This document shows, in pieces, positions 1 through 8,075 of a stretch of 64,000 nt of DNA. The notes beneath the pieces were generated by a model. It was not told where the DNA came from, searched no databases, and saw only the letters and a list, made by a program, of their open reading frames with translations. The stretch is from VBCG01 sp044226535 (GTDB taxonomy: Bacteria > Pseudomonadota > Gammaproteobacteria > Burkholderiales > Casimicrobiaceae): NCBI GenBank assembly GCA_044226535.1, contig JBGAGT010000019.1, positions 1-64,000 of the forward strand, in the 5' to 3' direction. Both the position numbers and the translations under genes were made by a program. Position 1 is the stretch's first letter, and each line of letters opens with the position of its first letter.

Positions 1-795
1 ATCGCCAAGTTCCGCGCGGTGCGCCGCGTGTACGCCAAGATCATGCGCGACCGCTTCGGCGCCACGAACCCCGAGTCGATGCGCCTGCGCTTCCACTGCC
101 AGACGGCGGCGGCCTCGCTGACCAAGCCGCAGTACGAGATCAACATCGTGCGCACCGGGCTGCAGGCGCTGGCCGCCGTGCTGGGCGGGGCGCAGAGCCT
201 GCACACCAACGGCAAGGACGAGGCCTTCGCGATTCCCACCGAGGAGGCGATGCGCATCGCGCTGCGCACGCAGCAGATCATCGCCGACGAGTCGGGCGTG
301 GCCAATGTCGTCGACCCGCTGGGGGGCTCGTACTTCCTCGAGAGCCTCACGACCCAGTACGAGAAGGCGATCTTCGGGGTGATCGACGAGGTCGACCGCA
401 ACGGCGGCACCGTCAAGCTCACCGAAGAAGGCTGGTTCCAGCGCCGCATCGCCGACTTCGCCTACGAGACCGCGATCAAGAAGGCCAACGGCGAGAAGCC
501 GGTGATCGGCGTCAATAAGTACGTGATGCCCGACGAGAAGTTCGACCTCGAGCTCCATCCCTACGACACCAGCACGGCGACGCGCCAGATCGACGGGTTG
601 AACAAGGTGCGCCGCGAGCGCGACAACGCGAAGCTCGCGAGGATCCTCGACGAGATGATGGAGGTCGCGAAGGACCCCTCGCGCAACATCATGCCGGTCA
701 CCATCGAGGCGGTGGAGGCGGGCGCGTCGATGGGCGACATCATCGAGAAGCTCAGGACGCTGTGGGGCACGTATCGCGAGAAGCCGGTGTTCTGA
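1..795 (+). CDS. Acyl-CoA mutase large subunit (methylmalonyl-CoA mutase family), 5' truncated
   Basis: The frame is open from base 1, so the N-terminal half lies outside the window; 264 residues are visible. They match the second half of the TIM barrel of the B12-dependent methylmalonyl-CoA mutase family: HCQTAAASLT, QSLHTNGKDEA, a PTEEAMRIALRTQQ stretch and VVDPLGGSYFLE. The protein ends YREKPVF with no C-terminal cobalamin-binding domain (no DxHxxG), so it is the two-subunit type in which B12 is bound by a separate small subunit, not seen here. The substrate-specificity residues (Tyr89/Arg207 region of methylmalonyl-CoA mutase) lie in the missing part, so methylmalonyl-, isobutyryl- and 2-hydroxyisobutyryl-CoA mutase cannot be separated. 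The stop overlaps the next start (TGATG), which implies translational coupling with the ThDP enzyme. Confidence 0.9.
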   Translation: MAKFRAVRRVYAKIMRDRFGATNPESMRLRFHCQTAAASLTKPQYEINIVRTGLQALAAVLGGAQSLHTNGKDEAFAIPTEEAMRIALRTQQIIADESGVANVVDPLGGSYFLESLTTQYEKAIFGVIDEVDRNGGTVKLTEEGWFQRRIADFAYETAIKKANGEKPVIGVNKYVMPDEKFDLELHPYDTSTATRQIDGLNKVRRERDNAKLARILDEMMEVAKDPSRNIMPVTIEAVEAGASMGDIIEKLRTLWGTYREKPVF

Positions 796-2510
796 TGTCC
801 CCCAACGTCGCCGCCGCGGTGATCGCGCGCTCGCTGAAGGCGCGCGGCGTCGACCGCGTGTTCGCGCTCTGCGGCGGGCACATCATGCCGATGTGGATGG
901 CGATCGACGCCGAGGGCATCGCCATCGTCGACGTGCGCGACGAGCGCGCGGCCGTCTACATGGCGCATGCCTACGGCGAGCTCAGGGGCACGGCCGGCGT
1001 GGCGCTGGTGACCGCGGGGCCGGGCGTGACCAACGCCATGACGGGCATCGCCAACGCGCACGTGGCGCGCGCCAGCGTGGTCGTGCTCTCGGGCACGCCG
1101 CCGCGCGCGCAGGACAACCGCGGCGCATTGCAGGACCTCGACCACGTCGGCATGCTGCGCGGCATCACGCGCTACGCGCGCACGGTGCGCGACGCGTCGC
1201 TGGTGCCGCAGGAGCTCGACGAGGCGTTCGCGCGCGCGCGTGGCGACGGCGGCGAGCCGGGGCCGGTGTACCTCGACTTTCCCACCGACGTGCTGCGCGA
1301 GGACGTCCCCGTGGCGCTGCAGCGCGCCGAGCACCTCGCCGGCCATGCGCGCATCGCGCAGCCGCCTGCGCCTGGGGCGGTGGCCGCGGCGGTCGAGCTC
1401 CTGTGGTCGGCGAAGCGCCCGCTGGTGATCGCGGGACGCGGCATCAGGGGCCAGGGCCGCGCGCTTGCCCGTTTCCTCGACGCGCTCGGCGCGGTCTACC
1501 TCGACACGGGTGAGAGCAAGGGAGTGCTGCCCGCCTCGCATCCTGCGTTCGTCGGCGCCATGCGCGGCCAGGTGATGGGCGGCGCGGACGTCGTCGTCAC
1601 CGTCGGGCGCCGCCTCGATTTCCAGCTCGCCTACGGCTCGCCCGCGGTGTTCGGCGACGCGCGGTTCGTGCGCATCGCCGACATTCCCGCCGAGCTTCGC
1701 GACAACCGCCGCGGCGACGCCGAGCTCCTCGCCGATTGCGGGCTCGCGCTCGACGCCATCGTCGACGCCGCGAAGGGCCGTGCGCCGCAGGTCGACCGCG
1801 CCTGGGCGAAGGACCTGCGTGCCCGGCACGAGGCGCGCGCGGCGAAGCTCCGCGCATCGATGAAGGTCGCTGAATCGGCGCCCGACGGCAAGATCCATCC
1901 CAACCGCGTGCTCGCCTGCCTGCAGGACGCGCTCGACGCGCGCGGCGGCGAGCCCGTGGTGGTCGCCGACGGCGGCGACTTCCTGAGCTTCGCCCGCGTG
2001 GGGCTCGACACGCCCGGCTACCTCGACCCGGGGCCGCTGGGCTGCATCGGCGTCGGCACGCCCTTCGGCATCGGCGCCGCGCTGGCGGCGCCCGATCGCA
2101 CCGTGGTCGTCGCGACCGGCGACGGCTCCTTCGGCTTCAACGCCATGGAGATCGACACCGCCGTGCGCCACCGCGTGCCGCTGCTGGTCGTGGTCGCCAA
2201 CAACGGCGCCTGGCAGATCGAGGTCGGCGACCAGCAGCAGAACTGGGGCCGCGTGGTGGGCACACGGCTGCAGTTCGCCGACCATGCGGCGATGGCCCGC
2301 GCCTTCGGGATGCACGCCGAGCGCGTCACCGACGCGGCGGCGCTGCCCGCGGCGATCGAGCGCGCGCTGGCGAACCGGCCCGCGCTGCTCGACGTCGTGG
2401 TGCGCAGCGACGTGACCTCGGCCGACGGCAAGTCGGGCCTCGCGGTGGTGCCGGACCTGATGCCGCTCGCCGCCTGGGACGAGGCCGAGCGGCGCTTCCG
2501 CGGCGGCTGA
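795..2510 (+). CDS. Thiamine-diphosphate-dependent enzyme, acetolactate synthase-like
   Basis: A 571-residue member of the ThDP enzyme superfamily (acetolactate synthase / oxalyl-CoA decarboxylase / 2-hydroxyacyl-CoA lyase / benzaldehyde lyase branch). The N-terminal pyrimidine-binding domain has the cofactor-activating Glu50 in DERAA. The C-terminal pyrophosphate-binding domain has GDGS at 442-445 and NN at 469-470, the Mg-ThDP motif. ATG 795 overlaps the TGA of the upstream mutase and is preferred over in-frame GTG 762, which lies inside the mutase. It is not the biosynthetic acetolactate synthase, since a clear ilvB lies at 9365 and no small subunit is adjacent. Coupling to an acyl-CoA mutase suggests it acts on the mutase product, for example as a 2-hydroxyacyl-CoA lyase, but this is inference. 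The substrate cannot be read from the sequence. Confidence 0.85.
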   Translation: MSPNVAAAVIARSLKARGVDRVFALCGGHIMPMWMAIDAEGIAIVDVRDERAAVYMAHAYGELRGTAGVALVTAGPGVTNAMTGIANAHVARASVVVLSGTPPRAQDNRGALQDLDHVGMLRGITRYARTVRDASLVPQELDEAFARARGDGGEPGPVYLDFPTDVLREDVPVALQRAEHLAGHARIAQPPAPGAVAAAVELLWSAKRPLVIAGRGIRGQGRALARFLDALGAVYLDTGESKGVLPASHPAFVGAMRGQVMGGADVVVTVGRRLDFQLAYGSPAVFGDARFVRIADIPAELRDNRRGDAELLADCGLALDAIVDAAKGRAPQVDRAWAKDLRARHEARAAKLRASMKVAESAPDGKIHPNRVLACLQDALDARGGEPVVVADGGDFLSFARVGLDTPGYLDPGPLGCIGVGTPFGIGAALAAPDRTVVVATGDGSFGFNAMEIDTAVRHRVPLLVVVANNGAWQIEVGDQQQNWGRVVGTRLQFADHAAMARAFGMHAERVTDAAALPAAIERALANRPALLDVVVRSDVTSADGKSGLAVVPDLMPLAAWDEAERRFRGG

Positions 2511-2555
2511 CGGCGCCCGTCGCCGCGCGCGGAGCCCGCGGCTCGCGCGGCATGG

Positions 2556-2561
2556 TAGCTT
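2556..2561 (+). promoter_or_regulatory. -10-like hexamer placing transcription start on the next ATG
   Basis: TAGCTT ends exactly six bases before ATG 2568 and there is no Shine-Dalgarno in front of that ATG. With the usual 7-base offset from the -10, transcription would begin at the A of the ATG. I see no -35. It is one of a recurring set of such sites in this window. Confidence 0.35.
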
Positions 2562-2567
2562 CGACGC

Positions 2568-3605
2568 ATGCAGATTCCCTACCTCGAGTACAGGCCGCAG
2601 CTCGCGGAGCCCGCGCGCTTCGGCGCCCACGCGCTGGTCGCCGGACGCACCACGGCGGGGCCGGGGCTGGTCTTGAGCGACTACGCGACGGTGCGCGCCG
2701 ACGGTCACTACGTGCGGATGGGCGCCGACGTGTTCCTCGGCGTGCGGGCCACGGTGCACATCGCGCACGACGTGTACGGCACGACCATCGGCGACGGCGC
2801 CAGCGTGGGCCGCTACGGGCTGGTGCACGCCTGCACGCTCGGCGACGGCGTGGTGGTCGGCGACGCCGCGACGGTGATGGACGGCGCGGTGGTCGGCGCG
2901 CAGTCGTTGATCATGCCGGGCGCGGTGGTGCCCCCGCGCAAGACGCTGCAGGGAGGCCTCGTGTACGCCGGCAGTCCGGCGCAGCCGGTGCGCGCGCTCG
3001 AGCCCGGCGAGCTCGAACGCTGGCATGCGGCGCTGCGCACGCGCCGATCGCCTGCACCCGCGGCCGCCACCGACCTCGCCGACGACGCGCCGGCGATGCC
3101 CTCCGCACCCGTGCGCATCGCAGCCGCCGGATCGAGCTTCGTCGCCGGCAGCGCGCGCTGCGGCGGCGCGATCGAGCTCGCCGACGATGCGTCGATCTAT
3201 TTCGCCTGCGTGGTCGACGCGGGCGACGCGCGCATCACCCTCGGCCGTCGCGCCAACATCCAGGACAACTCGCTGCTCGCCACCTCGCGCGCGCGCGGCG
3301 ACCTCGTGATCGGCGACGACGTGACGCTCGGCCACAACGTGCGCATGGGCGCCGCGCGCGTCGGCAATCGCACGCTCGTCGGCATGAGCGCCATCGTGTC
3401 GGACGGCGTGGTCGTCGACGACGACGCCTGCGTCGGCGCGGGCGCCTACGTCGAGCCGGGCACGCACGTGCCCTCGGGCTGGATCTGGGCCGGCCGGCCG
3501 GCGCGGCCCTTCCGCGAGCTCAAGCCCGCCGAGCGCGAGGGCTTCGCCGACATCGTCGCCGTCTACGCCGACTACAGCGCCGCGTATCGGGCGGGCGCGG
3601 GTTAG
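2568..3605 (+). CDS. Tandem gamma-carbonic-anhydrase-like protein (two left-handed beta-helix domains)
   Basis: A 345-residue protein made of two hexapeptide-repeat domains, about residues 1-150 and 180-345, separated by an Ala/Pro-rich linker. Each resembles one whole gamma-carbonic anhydrase / CaiE / YrdA unit, including the trailing AGSPAQPVR or AGRPARPFR motif. In gamma-CAs three histidines bind the metal. Half 1 keeps the first-type His (IAHD) and the third (LVHAC) but has Arg (VGRYG) at the second. Half 2 keeps only the second (LGHN), with Ala and Gly at the other two. Half 1 has the RAD motif and half 2 has the NIQD glutamine. A single composite metal site built from both halves is possible, as is a non-catalytic scaffold. 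Single-domain relatives are about 170-200 residues, so this is a duplication-fusion. Confidence 0.8.
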   Translation: MQIPYLEYRPQLAEPARFGAHALVAGRTTAGPGLVLSDYATVRADGHYVRMGADVFLGVRATVHIAHDVYGTTIGDGASVGRYGLVHACTLGDGVVVGDAATVMDGAVVGAQSLIMPGAVVPPRKTLQGGLVYAGSPAQPVRALEPGELERWHAALRTRRSPAPAAATDLADDAPAMPSAPVRIAAAGSSFVAGSARCGGAIELADDASIYFACVVDAGDARITLGRRANIQDNSLLATSRARGDLVIGDDVTLGHNVRMGAARVGNRTLVGMSAIVSDGVVVDDDACVGAGAYVEPGTHVPSGWIWAGRPARPFRELKPAEREGFADIVAVYADYSAAYRAGAG

Positions 3606-3755
3606 CGGCGCGGGCTCCGCCCATTCCCGCCTCGCCGGCGTGTTCGCGCGACGGTGCGGCTGTCGAATATTCGGCGTTCCCTTGCGCGGCGCCGGCGCGG
3701 GGATCATCATGCCGGCGCCCGGGAGGCTGGATCCCGCTCAGGAGTGGAGGTGCCC

Positions 3756-4418
3756 GTGATTCCCGTCATTGCACGCCTGGCCGCGATCGCGCTGCCGGCA
3801 TTCGCATGCCTCACATTGTCCGTGCCCGCACAGGCGCTGGTGGTCACCTGCACCTCGAGCTTCGTCGACGTCCCCGGCGACGCGTCGTACTGCCAGGCGG
3901 CCCAGTGGCTCAAGGCGCGCAACATCACGCTGGGCTGCACCGACGCCACGCATTTCTGCCCGAACGACCCGGTGACCCGCGCCTCGATGGCGCTGTTCCT
4001 GAACCGGCTGGGCAACGTCGCCACCCCCGAGTTCCTGCACAACGCGAACGTCTTCTCGAACAGCGGCAGCATCGTGGCCTGCCAGGCCGGCCCGTTCGCG
4101 GTCTCGGGCTATAACCGTTCCGCCACCGGCGCGGCGAGCACCTACCTCTATGGGGGCAGCGGCCAGGTCGGCTACACGCGGCTGGTCTACAGCTACGACG
4201 GCGGCATGAACTGGAACTACTGGGCGAGCTACTACATTCCCGTCACGGTGCCGGCGTCGGGATACGTCGCGGCGTCGTCGACGGCCCAGCCGCTCGTGCT
4301 CGGGGTGGGCGCCAGCGTGACGTTCGGCGTGATGCTGACGGCCAGCACCGGCACGCTGAGCGGCGGGTGCGAGATGACGGTGCGCATCGACAACTCCAAC
4401 GCCGTCATCCTCGAGTAG
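3756..4418 (+). CDS. Exported protein with one S-layer-homology-like repeat
   Basis: A 220-residue hypothetical protein. GTG 3756 is chosen because the strong Shine-Dalgarno GGAGTGGAGG ends five bases upstream and because it puts a typical signal peptide (hydrophobic core, cleavage near AQA-LV at about residue 29) at the N terminus. The mature part opens with an SLH-like repeat (SFVDVPGDASYC ... NDPVTRASMALFLNRLG) carrying several cysteines that could form disulfides. The remainder is Gly/Ser/Tyr-rich and looks like a beta-sandwich. It is probably periplasmic or surface-located, and its function is unknown. It ends tail-to-tail with the GntR gene with a 14-base overlap. A GAATATTC palindrome at 3665-3672 may belong to its promoter region. 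Confidence 0.7.
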   Translation: MIPVIARLAAIALPAFACLTLSVPAQALVVTCTSSFVDVPGDASYCQAAQWLKARNITLGCTDATHFCPNDPVTRASMALFLNRLGNVATPEFLHNANVFSNSGSIVACQAGPFAVSGYNRSATGAASTYLYGGSGQVGYTRLVYSYDGGMNWNYWASYYIPVTVPASGYVAASSTAQPLVLGVGASVTFGVMLTASTGTLSGGCEMTVRIDNSNAVILE

Positions 4419-5091
4419 CGTCGGCCCCCGCGGCGGCGGCCGGCGGCACGTTCACCTCGACCGTCACCGCGGCATTGCGCAGGTGCGCCGCGACCAGTGC
4501 GGCGGCGGCCGCCTCGTCGCGCGCGGTGATGGCGCGCAGGAGCTGCTCGTGCTCGTTCCACACTGCCTTGCGGTAGTCGCGCTGCGCCAGCACCTCGCGC
4601 ATGGCACGGCGAAGGTGGTGCCACAGCCCTTCCATGGTGTCGACGAACAGGCGGTTGCCCGAGGCCGCGTAGATCCACGAGTGGAAGGCCATGTCGGCGC
4701 CGATCAACGCGCCGATCCTGCCCTCGCGCAGCGCGGCGCGCCCTGCGGCGAGCAGCGCCGCGCCGCGCTCGAGCTCGGAGCCCGAGGCGTGGCGCGCAGC
4801 GAGGCCCGCGGCGATCGGCTCGATGCCGAGCCGCAGCTCGTAGATCCAGCGCACGAAGTCGCGGTCGAGCGGCGCGACCATCAGCCCGCGCCGGCCGGCC
4901 TCGACCACGAAGCGCTGCTTGTGCAGCAGCATCAGCGCCTGGTTCACCGGCTGGCGCGACACGTCGAGCTTCCTCGCGATGCCCTCCTGCGTCAGCCGCT
5001 CGCCCGCGGCCAGCGTGCCGTCGCAGATCGCGTCGAGGATCGCGCGATACACCTGGTCGACGACGGTCGGGGTCGCGGTGATGGACTCCAT
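4405..5091 (-). CDS. GntR-family transcriptional regulator, FCD (FadR) subfamily
   Basis: A 228-residue DNA-binding regulator. The N-terminal winged helix (about residues 10-75) holds the recognition segment IARKLDVSRQPVNQAL. It is followed by an all-helical FCD ligand-binding domain with the metal-site pattern of the family: EL.LGIEP near 90, DMAFH near 140 and a late EHEQLLRAI plus HLRNA. Such proteins usually repress catabolic genes and are released by a small carboxylic acid. ATG 5091 is preferred to upstream alternatives because the conserved domain starts just after it and a TATACT hexamer sits eight bases upstream. It is divergent from ppa, and no obvious target operon is adjacent; the mutase/ThDP pair nearby is a candidate only by proximity. 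Confidence 0.85.
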   Translation of the reverse strand: MESITATPTVVDQVYRAILDAICDGTLAAGERLTQEGIARKLDVSRQPVNQALMLLHKQRFVVEAGRRGLMVAPLDRDFVRWIYELRLGIEPIAAGLAARHASGSELERGAALLAAGRAALREGRIGALIGADMAFHSWIYAASGNRLFVDTMEGLWHHLRRAMREVLAQRDYRKAVWNEHEQLLRAITARDEAAAAALVAAHLRNAAVTVEVNVPPAAAAGADATRG

Positions 5092-5098
5092 GCACAAA

Positions 5099-5104
5099 AG
5101 TATA
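5099..5104 (-). promoter_or_regulatory. -10 hexamer of the GntR gene, with overlapping GTATAC palindrome
   Basis: On the minus strand TATACT ends seven bases before ATG 5091, so the predicted transcript would carry at most one untranslated base. GTATAC (5100-5105) is also the core of FadR-family operators (GTnnnAC), so the regulator may bind its own promoter here. Confidence 0.45.
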
Positions 5105-5219
5105 CGGGCAGGCCCTCCGGCGCGGGGCGTGGCGCCGGCCTGCACTGCGCGCTCGTCGCCGCCGGGCCGCGTGGGCGTCGCCGCGGCGCCTCGCGGCGGG
5201 CGCATCGCGACCTGCGCCG

Positions 5220-5225
5220 TATAAT
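5220..5225 (+). promoter_or_regulatory. -10 element of ppa (TATAAT)
   Basis: A consensus TATAAT 40 bases upstream of the ppa ATG in the divergent GntR-ppa gap. I see no good -35 at 17 bases. Confidence 0.5.
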
Positions 5226-5264
5226 CCCGCGCTCACGCCACCGCGCGTCCAGCGCGTCCAACCC

Positions 5265-5813
5265 ATGAACCTCGACCGCGTTCCCGCAGGCCGCGACATC
5301 CCCAACGACTGCAACGTCGTCATCGAGATCCCGATGCACGGCGAGCCGATCAAGTACGAGGTCGACAAGGACACCGGCGCGGTGTTCGTCGACCGCTTCA
5401 TGTCGACGGCGATGCACTATCCCTGCAACTACGGCTACATCCCGCAGACGCTTTCCGACGACGGCGATCCCTGCGACGTGCTGGTGGTGTCGCCGGTACC
5501 GCTGATCACCGGCGTGGTGGTGCGCTGCCGGCCGATCGGCATGCTCAAGATGGACGACGAGGCGGGCGGTGACGCCAAGATCCTCGCCGTGCCGATCGAC
5601 AAGCTCTCGTCGATGTACCGCGACGTGCAGTCGCCCCGCGACCTGCCCTCGCTGGTGGCGCAGCAGATCGCGCATTTCTTCGAGCACTACAAGGACCTCG
5701 AGCCCGGCAAGTGGGTGAAGCTCGCCGGCTGGGTCGAGGCCGAGGAAGCCAAGCGCGAGATCGTCGAGTCGGCCAAGCGCTTCGCGGCGCCCAAGCCACG
5801 CGGCGGGAAGTGA
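5265..5813 (+). CDS. ppa: Inorganic pyrophosphatase
   Basis: A 182-residue family I soluble pyrophosphatase that hydrolyses PPi to phosphate in the cytoplasm and so pulls biosynthetic reactions forward. The metal-binding signature DGDPCDVLV is at about residues 65-73, after the substrate-binding YNYG-like segment CNYGYIPQT. IEIPMHGEPIKYEVDK near residue 20 and the later KYYK-like EHYKDLEPGKWVK segment are also typical. Length matches the bacterial enzyme (about 175 residues). The start is ATG 5265 behind a TATAAT promoter. The stop overlaps the start of the DMT transporter gene (GTGA). Confidence 0.97.
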   Translation: MNLDRVPAGRDIPNDCNVVIEIPMHGEPIKYEVDKDTGAVFVDRFMSTAMHYPCNYGYIPQTLSDDGDPCDVLVVSPVPLITGVVVRCRPIGMLKMDDEAGGDAKILAVPIDKLSSMYRDVQSPRDLPSLVAQQIAHFFEHYKDLEPGKWVKLAGWVEAEEAKREIVESAKRFAAPKPRGGK

Positions 5814-6712
5814 CCGCGCCGGGGCGGGGTCTACTCGACGGCGCGGGCGTCCCGGCGCTGTTCGTCCTGCTATGGAGCACGGGCTTCATCGCCGCGCGCT
5901 ACGGCCTTCCCCATGCCACGCCCTTCGCCTTCCTGTTCACGCGCTTCGCGCTGGTGACCGTGGCCATGGGCTTCGTCGCACTCGCCACGCGTGCGCCCTG
6001 GCCGTCGCGCAGCGAGGCGTGGAGCACGGTGCTGGTGGGGCTGCTGGTGCAGGGCTGTTACCTCGGCGGCGTGTTCTTCGCCATCTCGCGCGGCGTTTCG
6101 GCCGGGGCCAGTGCCATGATCGTCGGCCTACAGCCGGTGCTCACCGTCGCGCTCGCGCGCTTCTGGCTGCGCGAGCGCGTGCTCGCGCGGCAGTGGCTCG
6201 GGCTCGCCATCGGCATCGCCGGCGTCGCGCTGGTGGTGCGCCACAAGATCGGGCTCGACGCGGGAGGGGAGGTCGAGGGCCTCTCCGGCCTGTGGGCGCT
6301 GCTGCTCGCGCTGGTGGCGATCAGCGTCGGCACGCTGTTGCAGAAGCGCCATGCGGCGCACGTCGACCTGCGCACCGGCGCGGTGCTGCAGTTCGGGGCC
6401 TGCACCCTGGTCTACGTGTTGCTCGCCGCCTTCGCCGAGGACGCGCGCATCGACTGGACGCCGTCGTTCGTCTTCGCGCTGTCGTGGTCGGTGCTGGTGC
6501 TGTCGACGGGCGCCAACCTGCTGCTGTTCCGCCTGTTGCGGCGTGGTCGCGCGGCCGACGTCGCCGCGCTGTTCTTCCTCGTTCCCGCCGTCACCGCGGC
6601 GATGGCCTGGCTGCTGTTCGGCGAGGTGCTGACGCCGCAGGCCGTGGCGGGCATGGTGCTGATCGCCGTCGGCGTCACGCTGGGGCGTGCACGGCCGCCC
6701 GCGAGGCGCTGA
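5810..6712 (+). CDS. EamA/DMT-superfamily inner-membrane transporter
   Basis: A 300-residue integral membrane protein with about ten hydrophobic segments in two EamA repeats, the fold of drug/metabolite transporters. The first repeat begins FVLLWSTGFIAARYG, which is characteristic of the family; GLQPVLTVALARFWLRERV closes it, and the second repeat ends with the parallel stretch LLFGEVLTPQ. GTG 5810 overlaps the ppa TGA and is preceded by GGCGGGAAG, so the gene is probably translated by coupling from ppa. The substrate is unknown; family members commonly export amino acids or metabolites. Confidence 0.85.
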   Translation: MTAPGRGLLDGAGVPALFVLLWSTGFIAARYGLPHATPFAFLFTRFALVTVAMGFVALATRAPWPSRSEAWSTVLVGLLVQGCYLGGVFFAISRGVSAGASAMIVGLQPVLTVALARFWLRERVLARQWLGLAIGIAGVALVVRHKIGLDAGGEVEGLSGLWALLLALVAISVGTLLQKRHAAHVDLRTGAVLQFGACTLVYVLLAAFAEDARIDWTPSFVFALSWSVLVLSTGANLLLFRLLRRGRAADVAALFFLVPAVTAAMAWLLFGEVLTPQAVAGMVLIAVGVTLGRARPPARR

Positions 6713-6801
6713 GCGGCGCGCAGCCCGCGCGCCGCGGGCCGATGCAAGCGGGAAGGCCGATGCGGAAGCGCGGCCGGCGGCAGGGCCCTCGGGCCGGTGC
6801 G

Positions 6802-7278
6802 TCAGCCGCGCAGCACCCGCGTGCCCGCCAGCCGGTCGTGCAGGAAGGCTCGATCCGGATCGACCAGCGCCCAGGCGAAGTTGAAAGGCAGCAGCCACGC
6901 CGACCAGGATTGCAGCCCGAGCGGATGCAGGGCGAGCCAGGCCACCAGCGCGAGCGCGGGACCGATCCACAGCGCGGCGTAGCGCGCCAGCGCGCGCGGC
7001 GTGCCGGGCGGGTGCCCGCCGGCATCGACGAGGCGCAGGCCCCAGGTCTTCTGCGGCAGCGTCCGGCGTCCGCGGGTCCACAGGCTCACGCAGTAGCCCG
7101 CAAGCACGCACCACACCACGGCGAACGCCAGCATGCGCGCGGGCGCCGCGGGCACGGACAGGACGGTGGCCTGCGCGGCGTGGCCGGGACTGACCAGGGG
7201 CAACAGCAGGAACTCGGTGATGAAGGCGATGGCCGTCATCAGCAGCAACTCGTAGAGGGCCGCGCCCAGCCGGCGCAA
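6802..7278 (-). CDS. RDD-family membrane protein
   Basis: The last gene of the minus-strand sigma-factor operon. About 158 residues with four hydrophobic segments and the RDD-type ends: RRLGAALYELLL at the N terminus, and TLPQKTWGLRLVD plus a final DRLAGTRVL typical of the domain. The function of RDD proteins is mostly unknown. The start is uncertain: no ATG or GTG occurs in frame near the domain. TTG 7278 would begin at RRLGAA. A CTG at 7347 overlaps the stop of the upstream DUF3106 gene and would give 23 more residues. I report the TTG version. Confidence 0.65.
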   Translation of the reverse strand: MRRLGAALYELLLMTAIAFITEFLLLPLVSPGHAAQATVLSVPAAPARMLAFAVVWCVLAGYCVSLWTRGRRTLPQKTWGLRLVDAGGHPPGTPRALARYAALWIGPALALVAWLALHPLGLQSWSAWLLPFNFAWALVDPDRAFLHDRLAGTRVLRG

Positions 7279-7343
7279 CAGCCCGGCGGACGGCAGGCCG
7301 GGCCGGCGCGGCGAGGCGCCGTCGGCCGTTTCGGGGTCGGCGC

Positions 7344-8075
7344 TCAGGAGGGTGGCCGGCTGCCGCGGCCGTCCGTGCCGGCGGGAGCGGGCTTCGCAGG
7401 GGCGGCGGCCGCGGGCTGCGGCGCGGGCTGCGGCATGCCCTGCGGCGTGGCCTGCGGCGCGGCCTGCGCCGTGGCGGGTGCCGCCGGTGACGCGGCAACG
7501 GGCGCCGCCCCCGGGACGGCGGGCGATGCCGGGGCTGACGGAGCGGGCGCAGTCAGCGCGGGTCCCGGCGCCGCCTGTCCTGCGCGGGCGGCAGGAGCGC
7601 CATTCGCGCCGGCGGCCGCGGTGCCGGTCCTCGGCGTCACGGGCGGCTTGGCACGCATGGCGGCACGTTCGTCGGGGGGAAGCTTCTGGTATTCCTGCCA
7701 CTTGCGGATCATTTCCGCGCGCCGCTCGGGCGGCAGCTTGCTCATCGCCTGGTAACGGTCGCGCGCATCCTTGCGCTCCTCGGGGGTGAGGGCGGCCCAG
7801 CGCTTCATCTGCTCGCGCACGCGCGCCTGGCGCTCGGCGTTCATCGTCGGGTAGCGCTTGGCGATGCCCAGCCACTTCTGCTTGCGCTGGCCGTCGAGCT
7901 TGTCCCATTCCGGGGGTGCCAGCGGCTCGAGGATCTTGCGCTGGTCGGCGGTGAGCTCGGTCCACGCGGGCGAGGCGGCGCTGCGCGCCGCCGGTCCCGC
8001 CGCGGCCGCCGGCGGCGCCAGCAGCGCGAGGCCCGCGCCCAGCAGCAGCGACGCCGCCAGGCCGAACGCCGTCAC
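7344..8075 (-). CDS. DUF3106-family exported protein
   Basis: A 243-residue protein. GTG 8075 overlaps the TGA of the DUF3619 gene (GTGA) and opens a signal peptide (AFGLAASLLLGAGLALLAPP, then AAAAG). The DUF3106 core has repeated short helices of the type LTPEERKDARDRYQ and LPPERRAEMIRKWQE. The last 90 or so residues are Ala/Pro/Gly-rich low complexity. Family members are betaproteobacterial, envelope-located and uncharacterised; the helix repeats resemble the LTxxQ proteins of envelope-stress systems. The place in a sigma-factor operon suggests an envelope-stress role, which is inference. Confidence 0.8.
   Translation of the reverse strand: MTAFGLAASLLLGAGLALLAPPAAAAGPAARSAASPAWTELTADQRKILEPLAPPEWDKLDGQRKQKWLGIAKRYPTMNAERQARVREQMKRWAALTPEERKDARDRYQAMSKLPPERRAEMIRKWQEYQKLPPDERAAMRAKPPVTPRTGTAAAGANGAPAARAGQAAPGPALTAPAPSAPASPAVPGAAPVAASPAAPATAQAAPQATPQGMPQPAPQPAAAAPAKPAPAGTDGRGSRPPS

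Noticed and set aside
561..3710. A 1049-codon open frame on the minus strand opposite the ThDP and gamma-CA-like genes
   Set aside because: It is an antisense shadow typical of GC-rich DNA: low-complexity His/Arg/Ala composition, no family motifs, and covered by well-supported genes on the other strand.
5122..5127. A -35 element for the GntR gene
   Set aside because: The bases at the expected distance are all G/C on either strand; no TTGACA-like match.
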